NCBI RefSeq assembly: GCF_038051985.1
Contig: NZ_CP150291.1
Coordinates: 2,790,001-2,854,000 of the forward strand
Direction: 5' to 3'
DNA from: Solibacillus sp. FSL H8-0523
Lineage (GTDB): Bacteria; Bacillota; Bacilli; Bacillales_A; Planococcaceae
Length of the DNA: 64,000 nucleotides
The notes beneath the pieces were generated by a model. The model ran no database searches, was not told the DNA's origin, and worked only from the letters and a program-made list of their open reading frames with translations. Shown here in pieces: positions 8,790 to 18,235 of this stretch (positions are counted from its first letter, which is position 1; each line of letters begins with the position of its first letter). Made by a program: the position numbers and the translations under genes.

Positions 8790-10784
8790 TTATAGCGCTT
8801 TTACTTTAGCTACTACGTTTTCTACTGTGAAGCCGTATTCTTTTAATACAACTTTCTCAGGCGCAGAAGCACCGAATTGGTCGATTGCTAGTACGTCGCC
8901 TTCGAAGCCAACGTATTTATGCCAACCGAATGATGCACCCATTTCGATTGCTAAACGTTTTGTTACAGATTTCGGTAATACAGACTCTTTGTATTCTTTT
9001 GATTGCTGCTCGAAACGATCCATTGATGGCATCGATACAACCGATGCATCGATTCCGTCTACTAATAAAGCTTTTTGTGCTTCTACTGCTAACGAAACTT
9101 CTGAACCTGTTGCAATTAAAATCGCATCTGGTGTTTCTTTCGTCGATGGCGCAACTACATAAGCACCTTTTTCAACACCTGTATACACAGTTTCAGTTGA
9201 AGCGTTTAATACTGGTAAGTTTTGACGTGATAACACTAAAACAGTTGGTGTTGATTGGCTTGATACGGCTAATTTCCAAGCTGCTACTGATTCGTTCGCA
9301 TCTGCTGGACGAATTACTGATAGGTTTGGCATTGCACGTAATGACGCTAAGTGCTCGACTGGCTCATGTGTTGGGCCATCTTCACCTACTGCGATTGAAT
9401 CATGTGTGAACACATACGTTACTGGTAATCCCATTAAAGCTGATAAACGCACTGCTGGACGTACATAGTCAGAGAATACGAAGAATGTACCGCCGAATAC
9501 GTTCACACCACCGTGTAACGCCATACCGTTCATTGCTGCACCCATTGCAAATTCACGTACACCAAACCAAATATTACGGCCTTCTGGAGTTTCTGCGAAG
9601 AAGTCACCAGCACCTTTGATTGTTGTTTTGTTTGAACCTGCTAAGTCAGCAGAACCACCGAAGAATGATGGTGTTGTTTTTGCTAGCGCGTTAATTGCAT
9701 CACCTGAAGAAGAACGTGTTGCTACAGATTGACCTACTTCATAAACTGGTAATTCTGACGCAAAGTTTTCTGGTAATTTGTTGTCCATTGCATTAACAAA
9801 CTGTACTGCAAGTTCTGGGTATTCGTTTTTATAACCTTCAAATACGCCGTTCCAAGCATTTTCAGCTTGCACACCTTGTACGTCTGCTGCTGCTTTGAAT
9901 GTGTCATACACTTCAGTTGGTACATGGAATGGTTCGTGCTCCCAAGCGTAAGACGCTTTTGTTAACACAACTTCGTCTGTACCAAGTGGTGAACCGTGCG
10001 AATCCGATTTACCTGATTTATTTGGAGAGCCAAAACCGATTACAGTTTTTACTTCAATAATCGTTGGGCCGCCTGTATTTTGTTTTGCTGTTTCGATTGC
10101 TGTATTAATCTCAGCAATATCTGTACCATCTTGTACTTTTAAGTAGTTCCAATTGTAAGATTCGAAACGTTTTTGGATGTTTTCTGAGAATGACTTTTCT
10201 AAATCACCGTCAAGTGAAATATCATTTGAATCGTATAACACAATTAACTTATCTAATTGTAAGTGACCTGCAAGAGAAATTGCTTCTGCTGCAACCCCTT
10301 CCATTAAGTCCCCATCACCACATAAAGCAAATGTATAGTGGTCTACTACATCATAGCCTGGTTTGTTATATGTAGCAGCTAAATGACGTTCAGCCATTGC
10401 CATACCTACTGACATCGCAATCCCTTGACCAAGTGGACCTGTCGTCGCTTCAACACCTACTGTATGACCATACTCTGGGTGACCTGGAGTTTTAGAGCCC
10501 CATTGACGGAATGCTTTAATCTCATCCATTTCTAAACCGTAGCCACCTAAGTGAAGTAAGCTGTATAACAGCATAGAGCCATGGCCTGCTGATAAAACGA
10601 AACGGTCGCGGTTATACCAGTTTGGGTTTTGTGGGTTATGACGTAATTGCTTTGTCCATAATGTGTAAGCCATTGGTGCTGCACCCATTGGTAAACCTGG
10701 GTGACCAGAATTTGCTTTCTCGATTGCATCGATTGATAATGTACGGATTGCGTTAATTGCTAACTGATCCATTTGTTGTGTCAT
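8790..10784 (-). CDS. tkt: Transketolase
   Basis: This 664-residue protein is a complete transketolase, which moves two-carbon ketol units between sugar phosphates in the pentose phosphate pathway using thiamine diphosphate and a divalent metal. Visible are SGHPGLPMG with the active-site His28, the thiamine-binding GDGDLMEG (156-163) followed by DSNDISLDG, the pyrimidine domain with ATGSEVSLA, and [16 protein letters not shown]. Length equals the family norm. The start has AAAGGA upstream. It is followed by a strong terminator. Position next to ynzC matches B. subtilis. Confidence 0.98.
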   Translation of the reverse strand: MTQQMDQLAINAIRTLSIDAIEKANSGHPGLPMGAAPMAYTLWTKQLRHNPQNPNWYNRDRFVLSAGHGSMLLYSLLHLGGYGLEMDEIKAFRQWGSKTPGHPEYGHTVGVEATTGPLGQGIAMSVGMAMAERHLAATYNKPGYDVVDHYTFALCGDGDLMEGVAAEAISLAGHLQLDKLIVLYDSNDISLDGDLEKSFSENIQKRFESYNWNYLKVQDGTDIAEINTAIETAKQNTGGPTIIEVKTVIGFGSPNKSGKSDSHGSPLGTDEVVLTKASYAWEHEPFHVPTEVYDTFKAAADVQGVQAENAWNGVFEGYKNEYPELAVQFVNAMDNKLPENFASELPVYEVGQSVATRSSSGDAINALAKTTPSFFGGSADLAGSNKTTIKGAGDFFAETPEGRNIWFGVREFAMGAAMNGMALHGGVNVFGGTFFVFSDYVRPAVRLSALMGLPVTYVFTHDSIAVGEDGPTHEPVEHLASLRAMPNLSVIRPADANESVAAWKLAVSSQSTPTVLVLSRQNLPVLNASTETVYTGVEKGAYVVAPSTKETPDAILIATGSEVSLAVEAQKALLVDGIDASVVSMPSMDRFEQQSKEYKESVLPKSVTKRLAIEMGASFGWHKYVGFEGDVLAIDQFGASAPEKVVLKEYGFTVENVVAKVKAL

Positions 10785-10922
10785 TATGTGACATCCTTTC
10801 TCGTACTGTATTTATACACTGTATAGTTTAGACAAATTTACGATAGAAAACAATGCTTAATCGCAACGTTTTCGAAATTATGTCATACTCAACGATAAAT
10901 GTGTCATATTATTTAGGGAAAA

Positions 10923-11159
10923 CTAGTTTATTAAGCCTTTTTGTGCTTTTACTTGTTTTAATTTTTCTGGTGTAACATCGTTTCCTTCTTCATCCACAAC
11001 TTTTACGTGCTCGATTGTATCACGCATTGTTGTACGGAATACATCTAAATATTCTTTACGTAGTGCTGTGCGTTCTTTTGCTAATTCCTCTGTTAATTTT
11101 CCTTCTTTTGCTAATTTCGATAACTCATTAATACGAGCTAATTTCTCTTTTGATAACAT
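10923..11159 (-). CDS. ynzC: UPF0291/DUF896 family protein YnzC
   Basis: MLSKEKLARINELSKLAKEG is the typical N-terminus of this 78-residue, helical hairpin family of Firmicutes. In B. subtilis ynzC belongs to the LexA-regulated yneA-yneB-ynzC operon; its biochemical role is not established. The longer frame would add residues encoded across the insertion junction at 11208, and the AAAGGTGAG site supports 11159. Here an inserted element separates it from yneB, so its original SOS read-through may be altered. Confidence 0.92.
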   Translation of the reverse strand: MLSKEKLARINELSKLAKEGKLTEELAKERTALRKEYLDVFRTTMRDTIEHVKVVDEEGNDVTPEKLKQVKAQKGLIN

Positions 11160-11207
11160 GTTGTTCTCACCTTTCTTATATCCAATACTACAAAGGTATA
11201 AAAAAAC

Positions 11208-11224
11208 GACTTGAAGAGCAAGTA
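11208..11224. repeat. Right copy of the 17-bp repeat (ynzC side)
   Basis: This copy of the attachment-like core has lost the matching 5' arm of the hairpin but is directly followed, on the minus strand, by G and seven T, consistent with the ancestral terminator tail. Confidence 0.75.
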
Positions 11225-11366
11225 AAACCGCTTTGCATTTAAACAATAATTGCATATCGTATGGTGTTTTATAGCCTTTACTAAGAATGTTAGTTTAATG
11301 ACATTGATAGTGATGAATATTTTTGGGGCTAGATTGGGTAAAAAAATCGCTTGGCAGCACGGTTGA

Positions 11367-11453
11367 TCAGATGAAAAACAGGCCCTCTAAAAAAGAGTGG
11401 CCTGCTCCGCCTTTCCAACCTTTGTGTTTAATATCATCAATGCACTGTTTCAA
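11367..11453 (-). CDS. Possible 28-aa micro-ORF in the insertion (TTG start)
   Basis: TTG at 11453 follows GGTGAG by five bases and opens a frame MKQCIDDIKHKGWKGGAGHS continuing to LFFI. The glycine-rich centre has phage-like small-protein character, but it overlaps the terminator hairpin at 11374-11403 and has no recognised domain. Confidence 0.3.
   Translation of the reverse strand: MKQCIDDIKHKGWKGGAGHSFLEGLFFI
11374..11403 (-). terminator. Terminator inside the yneB/ynzC insertion
   Basis: On the minus strand CAGGCCACTCT pairs with AGAGGGCCTG with one bulged base, followed by TTTTTC. It lies after the micro-ORF cluster, implying that the insertion carries its own minus-strand transcript. 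Confidence 0.75.
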
Positions 11454-11475
11454 TAAAACTCACCAATTTTTTAGG

Positions 11476-11565
11476 CTAGCCCTTACGTTTATTAGCCGCG
11501 GCTTCAAGTAACAACATACGATTACGTAACGATAAAGCACGCCATTCTTTAACTGTGATAAACAT
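11476..11565 (-). CDS. Micro-ORF of 29 aa in the insertion
   Basis: The frame MFITVKEWRALSLRNRMLLL continues to ANKRKG and has a strong, well-placed site (GAGGGGGATTGGGGC before ATG). It is basic and amphipathic, without a recognised domain. The good start signal makes translation plausible although the product is very short. Confidence 0.45.
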   Translation of the reverse strand: MFITVKEWRALSLRNRMLLLEAAANKRKG

Positions 11566-11683
11566 GCCCCAATCCCCCTCTATGATTTAATTAGCTACGC
11601 ACTATTGAAACGCATATTAGGCACTTCTATTAGTTCCAAATACGATAAATGCGCGTAGGTATATTTTTGTAAACCTGCTGTAC

Positions 11684-11872
11684 TTAGTTCTTAACGTTAG
11701 TTCCGATTAATTTCCGTTTGAAATTAGCAGCAATCGCTTTATTTAAATGTGCTGTATAAGCCAACATCCGCCGAGCTCGATGCTCTAGGTAATCATTTGC
11801 GCGATAACGTTCAGCGTACTTTTTATAAATGGCTTTACTAGCCTTAATTCGCTTGTGTGTACGTTTCTTCGT
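11684..11872 (-). pseudogene. Basic 62-codon frame with ACG where the start codon should be
   Basis: A GAGGTGATCTAA leader is followed by ACG-AAG-AAA-CGT and an intact frame of 62 codons rich in Lys and Arg (KRTHKRIKASKAIYKKY...). An in-frame TAA lies immediately before the ACG, so no upstream start exists. The simplest reading is an ATG-to-ACG loss in a small element gene; a rare ACG start cannot be excluded. The product resembles small phage-type basic proteins only in composition. Confidence 0.45.
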
Positions 11873-12280
11873 TTAGATCACCTCGCTTATATTTAAAAAC
11901 ACAATATGTAGCACACAGCCCGTATATGCCAATTGTTCAACTTTTAATATGCATCCACATCGTATTAAGGGAATGGATTACTTACGTCAATATGGAGTGG
12001 TGTGTGCTGGATTAGTACCTTCTTAATACTTACGAATTCCCCAAGTTCCTTCCCCTGTTCTTTTGTTGCATATTTTACACCTGGAGTTTCTCAATTTTCA
12101 CTTCCAAATACTTTTGGGCATATATACGCGTTTATTTTTATGTAATTATTGAGCAAGGTTCATAGCTAGCCGTACCGGATCTATATTTTGGAGGTCATAG
12201 CAATGGTTTGTAACTAAGTTAGGTGATGGCCTTGCTAACGTTGCCGCTGCTTTAGCTATTTTAGTACCAACACTTCTATA

Positions 12281-12290
<10 letters not shown>
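11873..12290. other. Coding debris in the insertion
   Basis: This stretch has no intact gene. On the minus strand a frame reading PGVKYATKEQGKELGEFVSI and on to IDVSNPFP runs about 40 codons between stops without a start. On the plus strand a ribosome binding site (GGAGGTCATAGC) precedes an ATG that stops after four codons, while another frame then reads GDGLANVAAALAILVPTLL. These look like remnants of inactivated genes. Confidence 0.4.
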
Positions 12291-13302
<1,012 letters not shown>

Positions 13303-13318
13303 CGTATAAACCCCTTTA

Positions 13319-13345
13319 AGAATGTATGTTCGGAATGTTTGTTCT
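13319..13345. promoter_or_regulatory. Two adjacent degenerate LexA boxes near the yneA start
   Basis: AGAATGTATGTTCG (13319-13332) and GGAATGTTTGTTCT (13332-13345) each keep one good half of the consensus CGAACNNNNGTTCG. They lie downstream of the yneA -10 and could act as roadblock sites. Confidence 0.5.
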
Positions 13346-13346
13346 C

Positions 13347-13375
13347 ATAATAATACGAACATATGTTTTTGTCAA
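13347..13375 (-). promoter_or_regulatory. yneA promoter with LexA box in the spacer
   Basis: The minus strand has TTGACA (13375-13370), 17 bp, then TATTAT (13352-13347), near ideal for the housekeeping sigma factor. The LexA box CGAACATATGTTTT (13356-13369) fills the spacer, so repressor binding would block polymerase directly. Confidence 0.85.
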
Positions 13376-13384
13376 CTGTTTTCT

Positions 13385-13424
13385 CGAACCTATGTTTGCA
13401 TTTCTGTTCGCATACTGCTATACT
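13385..13424 (+). promoter_or_regulatory. lexA promoter with overlapping LexA box
   Basis: TTGCAT (13396-13401), a 17-bp spacer and TATACT (13419-13424) form the lexA promoter. A LexA box, CGAACCTATGTTTG (13385-13398), overlaps the -35, giving autorepression. Confidence 0.85.
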
Positions 13425-13461
13425 GTATCTAAGAAAATAGCAATATAAAGAGGTGAGTTCG

Positions 13462-14085
13462 TTGACACAAAAAATTTCTAAAAGGCAACAAGCAATTCTA
13501 GCTTTTATAAAAGAGGAAGTTCGTTCAAAAGGCTATCCCCCTTCAGTGCGTGAAATCGGTGAGGCTGTAGGTTTAGCTTCTAGTTCAACTGTCCACGGGC
13601 ATTTAGCTCGTTTAGAAAGTAAAGGGCTTATTCGTCGCGACCCTACCAAACCACGCGCAATCGAAGTATTAGATCAGGACGATTTAATTGTCTCTAAATC
13701 AAGTGTCATTCATGTGCCATTAATCGGGAAAGTCACAGCAGGTTTACCGATTTCAGCAATTGAGGATATTCAAGAATACTTCCCTTTACCAGATAAGTAC
13801 GGTGCAGCAGAAGATGAATTATTCATGCTTGAAATTATGGGTGAATCGATGATTGAAGCTGGCATTTTAGATGGTGACTATGTAATCGTGAAGAAAACAT
13901 CTACTGCAGATAACGGAGAAATTGTTGTCGCGATGACAGAGGAAGACGAAGCAACGGTAAAACGTTTCTATAAAGAAAAAACACATTTCCGTCTACAACC
14001 TGAGAACAGCTCAATGGATCCTATTCTTGTAAATCAAGTATCAATTTTAGGTAAAGTAGTAGGTTTATATCGAAACGTTCACTAA
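13462..14085 (+). CDS. lexA: LexA, SOS transcriptional repressor and self-cleaving protease
   Basis: The 207-residue protein has an N-terminal winged helix-turn-helix (about 1-70, with [20 protein letters not shown]) and a C-terminal S24 protease domain. The scissile Ala-Gly is in KVTAGLPIS, the nucleophile Ser in MGESMIEAG and the general-base Lys in TVKRFYK. RecA filaments trigger its self-cleavage, freeing yneA and other SOS genes. The start is TTG at 13462, six bases after GAGGTG; a GTG nine bases earlier lies inside that site and is rejected. Length matches the 205-residue B. subtilis protein. Confidence 0.97.
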   Translation: MTQKISKRQQAILAFIKEEVRSKGYPPSVREIGEAVGLASSSTVHGHLARLESKGLIRRDPTKPRAIEVLDQDDLIVSKSSVIHVPLIGKVTAGLPISAIEDIQEYFPLPDKYGAAEDELFMLEIMGESMIEAGILDGDYVIVKKTSTADNGEIVVAMTEEDEATVKRFYKEKTHFRLQPENSSMDPILVNQVSILGKVVGLYRNVH

Positions 14086-14090
14086 TCCAT

Positions 14091-14128
14091 AAAAATCCAC
14101 TATCAGCAAATTATGATAGTGGATTTTT
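14091..14128. terminator. Bidirectional terminator between lexA and the amidotransferase-like pair
   Basis: AAAATCCACTATCA pairs perfectly with TGATAGTGGATTTT, flanked by A-runs on the left and T-runs on the right, so it can end both convergent transcripts. Confidence 0.92.
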
Positions 14129-14129
14129 T

Positions 14130-14828
14130 TTAGCTTTTATAGTGAATCGCTGCTTCTATAAAGCTTTTAAATAATTTATCAGACGGTATATCATTTTGTA
14201 ACCCTTCCGGATGCCACTGAACACCGATACAATATGGATGCTCGGGATGTTCGATCCCTTCTACTACACCGTCTTTTGCACGTGCATTCAATAAAAATCC
14301 TGGCGCAATGGCATCAACCGCTTGATGATGGAAAGAGTTCGTTAAAATCGAATCTTGGCCAATAATTTGCTGTAATTTTGATGGGAACAGTTCGACTGTA
14401 TGCGTTAATTCATGACGCATTGAAGCCTGTGTATGCTTCAACACATGCTCTACTTGTGTATCAATATCTTGATATAATGTACCGCCAAAAGCTACATTCA
14501 TTACTTGTTCCCCGCGACAGATCCCGAGTAGTGGCATCTTGCGTTCAAATGCTTTTTTCGCCATTAAGATCTCGCTTTGATCACGCTCATCAATGACCAT
14601 ACCAAGCTTTGGATGTGGCTCTTGGCCATAGATAAGTGGGTTGACATCATAGCCCCCAATTAATAACACACCATTCAAACTATCTATTACAGAATCTACC
14701 GTTTCTTCATCTAAATACGGAATGCAAAGAGGAATCCCACCCGCGCGTTTAATCACATTAATATACGTATTATTAATTTCCATTTTGCCTTCAACTGGGT
14801 GCATTGTTAAACCAATAAGTGGTTTCAT
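14130..14828 (-). CDS. Class I glutamine amidotransferase-like gamma-glutamyl hydrolase (PuuD type), second of a tandem pair
   Basis: This 232-residue protein has the Cys-His-Glu triad of the peptidase C26 fold: nucleophile Cys in LGICRGEQ, and His and Glu in VQWHPEG. Relatives cut gamma-glutamyl bonds, for example gamma-glutamyl-GABA in putrescine breakdown. The true start is MKPLIGLTMHP at 14828 with AGGAGGAAAACC; a longer frame reads back into the upstream gene. It overlaps the stop of its paralogue by four bases (ATGA), showing translational coupling. The two proteins are clearly related but diverged. Confidence 0.88.
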   Translation of the reverse strand: MKPLIGLTMHPVEGKMEINNTYINVIKRAGGIPLCIPYLDEETVDSVIDSLNGVLLIGGYDVNPLIYGQEPHPKLGMVIDERDQSEILMAKKAFERKMPLLGICRGEQVMNVAFGGTLYQDIDTQVEHVLKHTQASMRHELTHTVELFPSKLQQIIGQDSILTNSFHHQAVDAIAPGFLLNARAKDGVVEGIEHPEHPYCIGVQWHPEGLQNDIPSDKLFKSFIEAAIHYKS

Positions 14829-15541
14829 GGTTTTCCTCCTACTAATGACGTTTGGCATGCCTCTACAAAGCTTGAAAATAGGCGCTGCGCATGAATATTG
14901 CCTATTGGCGCAAGTTCTTCTGGGTGCCATTGTACGGAAATACAATATGGATGATCCTCATGTTCCATCGCTTCAATGACCCCATCTTTTGCTACAGCAG
15001 ATAAGATAAGCCCTTCACCGAGCTCCCCTACTGATTGATGATGGAACGTGTTAACACGAAACACCTCATCTTCAAAAATCACCTTCATTTTTGGTGTTAA
15101 TACTTCTACACTATGTGCGAGTGCACCACGCTTTGACGCTTGCTTATGACCAATTGCCCCTTCAACTTGCGACGGGATATCTTGCAGTATTGTACCCCCA
15201 AAAAAGACATTCATAATTTGCATCCCGCGGCACACACCTAAGATTGGTAGATCACGCTCAAATGCACGCTTCATCAACAATAAGTCACTGTCGTCACGCT
15301 TACGTACAACACGACCGATATTTGGATGTGGCTCCTCGCCAAATAGCTCTGGATCAATATCCTCGCCACCAATTAAAACGATACCGTCCACTCGGTCTAA
15401 TAAAGCATCCACGTTTTCTTCCGTCGCATTAGGTAAACAGATCGGAATCCCACCTGCAATTTCAATTGAATCTAAATAGGCATTGTTGATATCTAATTTT
15501 TTATCAATGTCATACATCGTTAAGCCAATTACCGGTTTCAT
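14825..15541 (-). CDS. Class I glutamine amidotransferase-like gamma-glutamyl hydrolase (PuuD type), first of a tandem pair
   Basis: This 238-residue protein shares with its downstream neighbour the N-terminus MKPVIGLTMYD, the nucleophile elbow LGVCRGMQ and the VQWHPEE histidine-glutamate. The pair arose by tandem duplication. Substrate is unknown; gamma-glutamyl amines or gamma-glutamyl peptides are the family's usual targets. The ATG has AAAGGGAGAT upstream, and this gene leads the operon. Confidence 0.88.
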   Translation of the reverse strand: MKPVIGLTMYDIDKKLDINNAYLDSIEIAGGIPICLPNATEENVDALLDRVDGIVLIGGEDIDPELFGEEPHPNIGRVVRKRDDSDLLLMKRAFERDLPILGVCRGMQIMNVFFGGTILQDIPSQVEGAIGHKQASKRGALAHSVEVLTPKMKVIFEDEVFRVNTFHHQSVGELGEGLILSAVAKDGVIEAMEHEDHPYCISVQWHPEELAPIGNIHAQRLFSSFVEACQTSLVGGKP

Positions 15542-15705
15542 CTCTCTATCTCCCTTTACAGAAAATGATAATTATTCAAACTATTCAAATTATAACAGGA
15601 GATGACACGACTTAAAATTAGAAAAACACATTTCGCGCCAAATAGCGCGAAATTATGTCTTTTCTTATGTGGATTTCCTTGAAAAAGTTATACTTTCCTA
15701 TCCAC

Positions 15706-15737
15706 TAAAAAGATGAATCCATACAACCGGATTCATC
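15706..15737 (-). terminator. Terminator of the HAD nucleotidase gene
   Basis: GATGAATCC pairs with GGATTCATC around an eight-base loop; the minus strand continues TTTTTAG. Confidence 0.9.
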
Positions 15738-15744
15738 CTAGAAC

Positions 15745-16287
15745 TTATTTTTGTAGTTGTTCGACAAAGTACGCCTTGATCTCTTTCCAGTTATGCACGC
15801 GTTTATAACCTTCTTCTGCAGCATTGTAAGGCATTGAATATAAAATACCAGTTCCTTTAAACGACGCCAATTGACGTGGGCTATCGTCGATTAAATAATC
15901 CGTATGTATAACGGCCTTATTGCCACAAAATACAATATTTTGCGTTTTTAAAAATGGAAGATGCTCCATTAACCAGTCGTACTTTGCATTAAATGAACCT
16001 GGTACATCCATTGCCGCTGTCGCGATATAAATATCAAAATGTTCTTGTAATTCTTTAATAACCTCAATGCAATCTGGATCTAAGACTGCTAAATCGCGGA
16101 AATACTCCGGTTCATTTAGGAGAGCAAATAACTTCTTTGCATCCTCACGTGGTAAATCACGCTGTGTAGTTAGTAAAAATTCCTCTTGTGTGAAATTTGT
16201 TCCAAAATTTTCGTTATATGTGATGCACATTTTAGAGTAAAAATCCGCTAACACTTGGTCCATATCAATCGCAATACTTGGTTTCAT
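15745..16287 (-). CDS. 5'(3')-deoxyribonucleotidase-like HAD phosphatase
   Basis: The 180-residue protein starts MKPSIAIDMDQVLADFY, with the HAD nucleophile and acid in DMD (Asp8 and Asp10), motif II threonine in IYIATAA and the motif IV acids in YLIDDSP. This is the arrangement of the NT5C family, which removes phosphate from deoxyribonucleotides to balance nucleotide pools. It is soluble and of normal length. The start has GGGAGG. It has its own terminator; the next gene upstream starts about 71 bp beyond its start. Confidence 0.85.
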   Translation of the reverse strand: MKPSIAIDMDQVLADFYSKMCITYNENFGTNFTQEEFLLTTQRDLPREDAKKLFALLNEPEYFRDLAVLDPDCIEVIKELQEHFDIYIATAAMDVPGSFNAKYDWLMEHLPFLKTQNIVFCGNKAVIHTDYLIDDSPRQLASFKGTGILYSMPYNAAEEGYKRVHNWKEIKAYFVEQLQK

Positions 16288-16358
16288 GTATGTTGCCTCC
16301 CTAATGATTTCCTTATTTCAGTTTATACAATGCACTGTATAAAAAACAAGCTTTTGCT

Positions 16359-17066
16359 CTAGCAACGTACATATTTACGCTTAAAGCCGATGCGCCCCTT
16401 TTCAATTTGCTTTTCAATGTCGAGTGCTGCATGCAAAACTCCAGGTACCTTACCTTCTCGTTGCATTTCAACTGGTCCAATTTCATGGGCAATTCTTAAT
16501 GCTTCGTCATGTAACGGTTTATAGGACACCCCTACCGTCATTACAAAATTATTCATTGACGCTTGAGTACGTGGTGGCGCGTTATGGATTTCTACTTTCA
16601 CCTGCTCTAGCATCGCTTGAATTTTTTTCGAATCAAACTCTTCGTCTTTACGATTGCCAAGTAACCAGCAATAACAGCTCCACCCGGCTGACATTTTTAG
16701 CTCCTCGCCACTTGTAATCCATTTATCGCTCACCTGCTGCGCGATATCTGATTCAGCTAATGTGACCGCCACCACATAATCGGAAAGCATATAAAAGTAA
16801 GCCCCGTCAATCCAGCGGTCATAGTCGGCTTCTGTCATCGCCTTTGGGTCGGCAATGACGCCAGCAAAATACATCGCATCATAATTGCCTGTTGCATATA
16901 GTTGTTCAGCTAATTGCTGATTGATTTTAATTTCTTTTTTTAATGGCTTCATTGATCCCGTTGTCACGCCAAACACTGGCTCTATTGCACCGTTTGACAT
17001 GTAGATTTTTTTCGTACGCTCTTTACCCAAAGCCTCAAGCTCTTGCATGACTGTCTCAAATTCCAA
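16359..17066 (-). CDS. DNA alkylation repair-type protein (AlkC/AlkD-like HEAT-repeat fold)
   Basis: This all-helical protein of about 235 residues has the N-terminal pattern of the AlkD-like family (NGAIEPVFGVTTGSMKPLKKEI), whose members excise positively charged alkylated bases. Trp residues in CYCWLLGN and DRWIDGAYF could serve in the DNA face, but I cannot assign a catalytic aspartate with certainty. A much longer frame extends upstream, but AAGGG and a TTG at 17066 (then Glu-Phe-Glu-Thr-Val-Met) give the best start; the ATG six codons later is an alternative. Confidence 0.68.
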   Translation of the reverse strand: MEFETVMQELEALGKERTKKIYMSNGAIEPVFGVTTGSMKPLKKEIKINQQLAEQLYATGNYDAMYFAGVIADPKAMTEADYDRWIDGAYFYMLSDYVVAVTLAESDIAQQVSDKWITSGEELKMSAGWSCYCWLLGNRKDEEFDSKKIQAMLEQVKVEIHNAPPRTQASMNNFVMTVGVSYKPLHDEALRIAHEIGPVEMQREGKVPGVLHAALDIEKQIEKGRIGFKRKYVRC

Positions 17067-17159
17067 TTTGCATACGTCCCTTCTCTTTCGCATTCGCTCT
17101 TTATAGTTTAACAAATTTCTAATTGATAAGAAATTATACACAGAATAATTAGTCTTTCC

Positions 17160-17334
17160 TCTTTTGCACATTTTGTATGTTATATTAAGAAAGTAGTAAA
17201 CGAGCAAGAGCATTTGACATCGAATCATACTGATATAAAGACTTTACGTCAGAATGATTGGGTGCCAAACCCATTAGAGTTCTTCAGGAACAAAGAATTC
17301 TACCGCAGCATCTCTTTTGAGGTGCTGCTTTTTT
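17160..17334 (+). ncRNA. Candidate small RNA or leader ending in a strong terminator
   Basis: A plus-strand segment in the gap after the AlkD-like gene's start ends in a strong terminator at 17305-17334, yet no plus-strand gene precedes or follows it. It contains a small hairpin TGGGTGCCAAACCCA (about 17260-17274), a second one, GTTCTTCAGGAAC, and a -10-like TATATT at 17181-17186. A weak resemblance to the T-box core (CTACCGC before the terminator) was considered but the TGG part is absent. It may be an sRNA or a decayed leader. The frame seen here is not convincing as protein. Confidence 0.35.
17305..17334 (+). terminator. Orphan plus-strand terminator
   Basis: GCAGCATCTC pairs with GAGGTGCTGC (one G-U) across TTTT, followed by six T. 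No annotated gene reads into it from the left. Confidence 0.82.
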
Positions 17335-17346
17335 GTGTTTTATATA

Positions 17347-17384
17347 GTAAAAAGAAGAATCTGAGAATGATATCCCAGTTTCCT
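17347..17384 (-). terminator. Stranded ancestral glnA terminator
   Basis: Directly after the detached copy of the glnA 3' end, the minus strand forms an imperfect GAAGA...CTG/CAG...TCTTC hairpin followed by TTTTT. It is placed where the original glnA terminator would have been before the insertion. Confidence 0.55.
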
Positions 17385-17427
17385 CTTCATCTATTAATAC
17401 ATTTTTAAGTATTGATTGCGTTCCCAT
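17385..17427. repeat. Detached copy of the glnA 3' end (attachment-like repeat)
   Basis: These 43 bases match 18556-18598 with one mismatch (T for C at 17417). They include the last codons and stop codon of glnA and continue a few bases beyond it, and mark the distal boundary of the insertion. Confidence 0.85.
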
Positions 17428-17645
17428 ATTAAATAAAGATAAGACCTCTGCAAATTAATTTTGTAAGGTTTTATTTATGCATACATAATGTTTAATTCCC
17501 CTTAGACTTCAATTAAAAAAACCGTATATCTCGTGACTTTTCTCAAGGGTAAGGAGTACTGCCAACATTACTTAAACGCCCTTGTAATCCATAATTCAAA
17601 ATTAACAGCTTTAATATAATTTCCAATGTTAGCGATTTTCTGTTA
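17428..17645. other. Non-coding left part of the glnA island
   Basis: This 218-bp AT-rich stretch has no convincing ORF, repeat or terminator. A short CAAGGG...CCCTTG pair is visible but has no U-tract. Confidence 0.5.
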
Positions 17646-18104
17646 TTATTCTTCTCTTTTCAACCAATCTTCTAATGTCATCATTTTAAAATCTTCCTGG
17701 AAATCTAATCGAATGGGAGTAATCAATTCAATTGAGTTACCATCTGGATCATCAAAGTATATTGCGGCATGTGCATGAGGATTATTAGGTAATACAAGAG
17801 GTTGATGATGTTCATCAAAGCCAAATGAAGTGCGAATAGCTATTCCTTTATCATTCAACCACTTCTTAGACGAGATGATATCTTCCTGTTCAACTCGAAA
17901 TGCGATATGCCGTATAGAAGGATGATAAGGTAGCTCAACTTTATCGCTTTCCCATAACCCAAGCCAACTTTCTCCTTTTACAATCCAGAAAAAAGCTAAT
18001 TTATCCTGCTTATAGGCCATTTCTAATCCCAAATTCCGATAAAATGAAATTGAGTTTTCTAGGTTACTGACTGGTAAATGCGCTTCATATAAACCTTTTA
18101 TCAT
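17646..18104 (-). CDS. VOC (glyoxalase/bleomycin resistance) family protein
   Basis: The 152-residue protein has two VOC half-modules: an N-terminal LYEAHLPVSNLENSISFYRN and a C-terminal AIYFDDPDGNSIELI. His9 in EAHLPVS, His58-type residues in IRHIAFRV and Glu in SIELI are the usual metal ligand positions. Members act as dioxygenases, glyoxalases, epimerases or drug-binding resistance proteins; the reaction here is not readable. The start at 18104 has AGAGGTG; a longer frame from 18206 lacks a site. It is cargo of the glnA island and its original promoter context is unknown. Confidence 0.82.
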   Translation of the reverse strand: MIKGLYEAHLPVSNLENSISFYRNLGLEMAYKQDKLAFFWIVKGESWLGLWESDKVELPYHPSIRHIAFRVEQEDIISSKKWLNDKGIAIRTSFGFDEHHQPLVLPNNPHAHAAIYFDDPDGNSIELITPIRLDFQEDFKMMTLEDWLKREE

Positions 18105-18235
18105 AGTAACACCTCTATCATGAATATTACATTCATAATACCAATATAAGGGAATATTCACTTCATTCAAAGGTCTTATATTATTGGTGCGCCACTTTGA
18201 TGGCATTTGCGCGATTGAACGTTCACCTCGTTTGA

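Noticed and set aside
8885-9409. 174-codon plus-strand frame inside tkt
   Set aside because: Leu-rich shadow of the transketolase coding strand; no start signal or domain.
17160-17334. T-box leader
   Set aside because: A CTACCGC followed by a terminator recalls the T-box core, but the TGG part, specifier loop and a downstream aminoacyl-tRNA synthetase or amino-acid gene are all missing.
17214-17408. 64-codon plus-strand frame
   Set aside because: It runs through the orphan terminator and into the detached glnA copy; composition is not protein-like.
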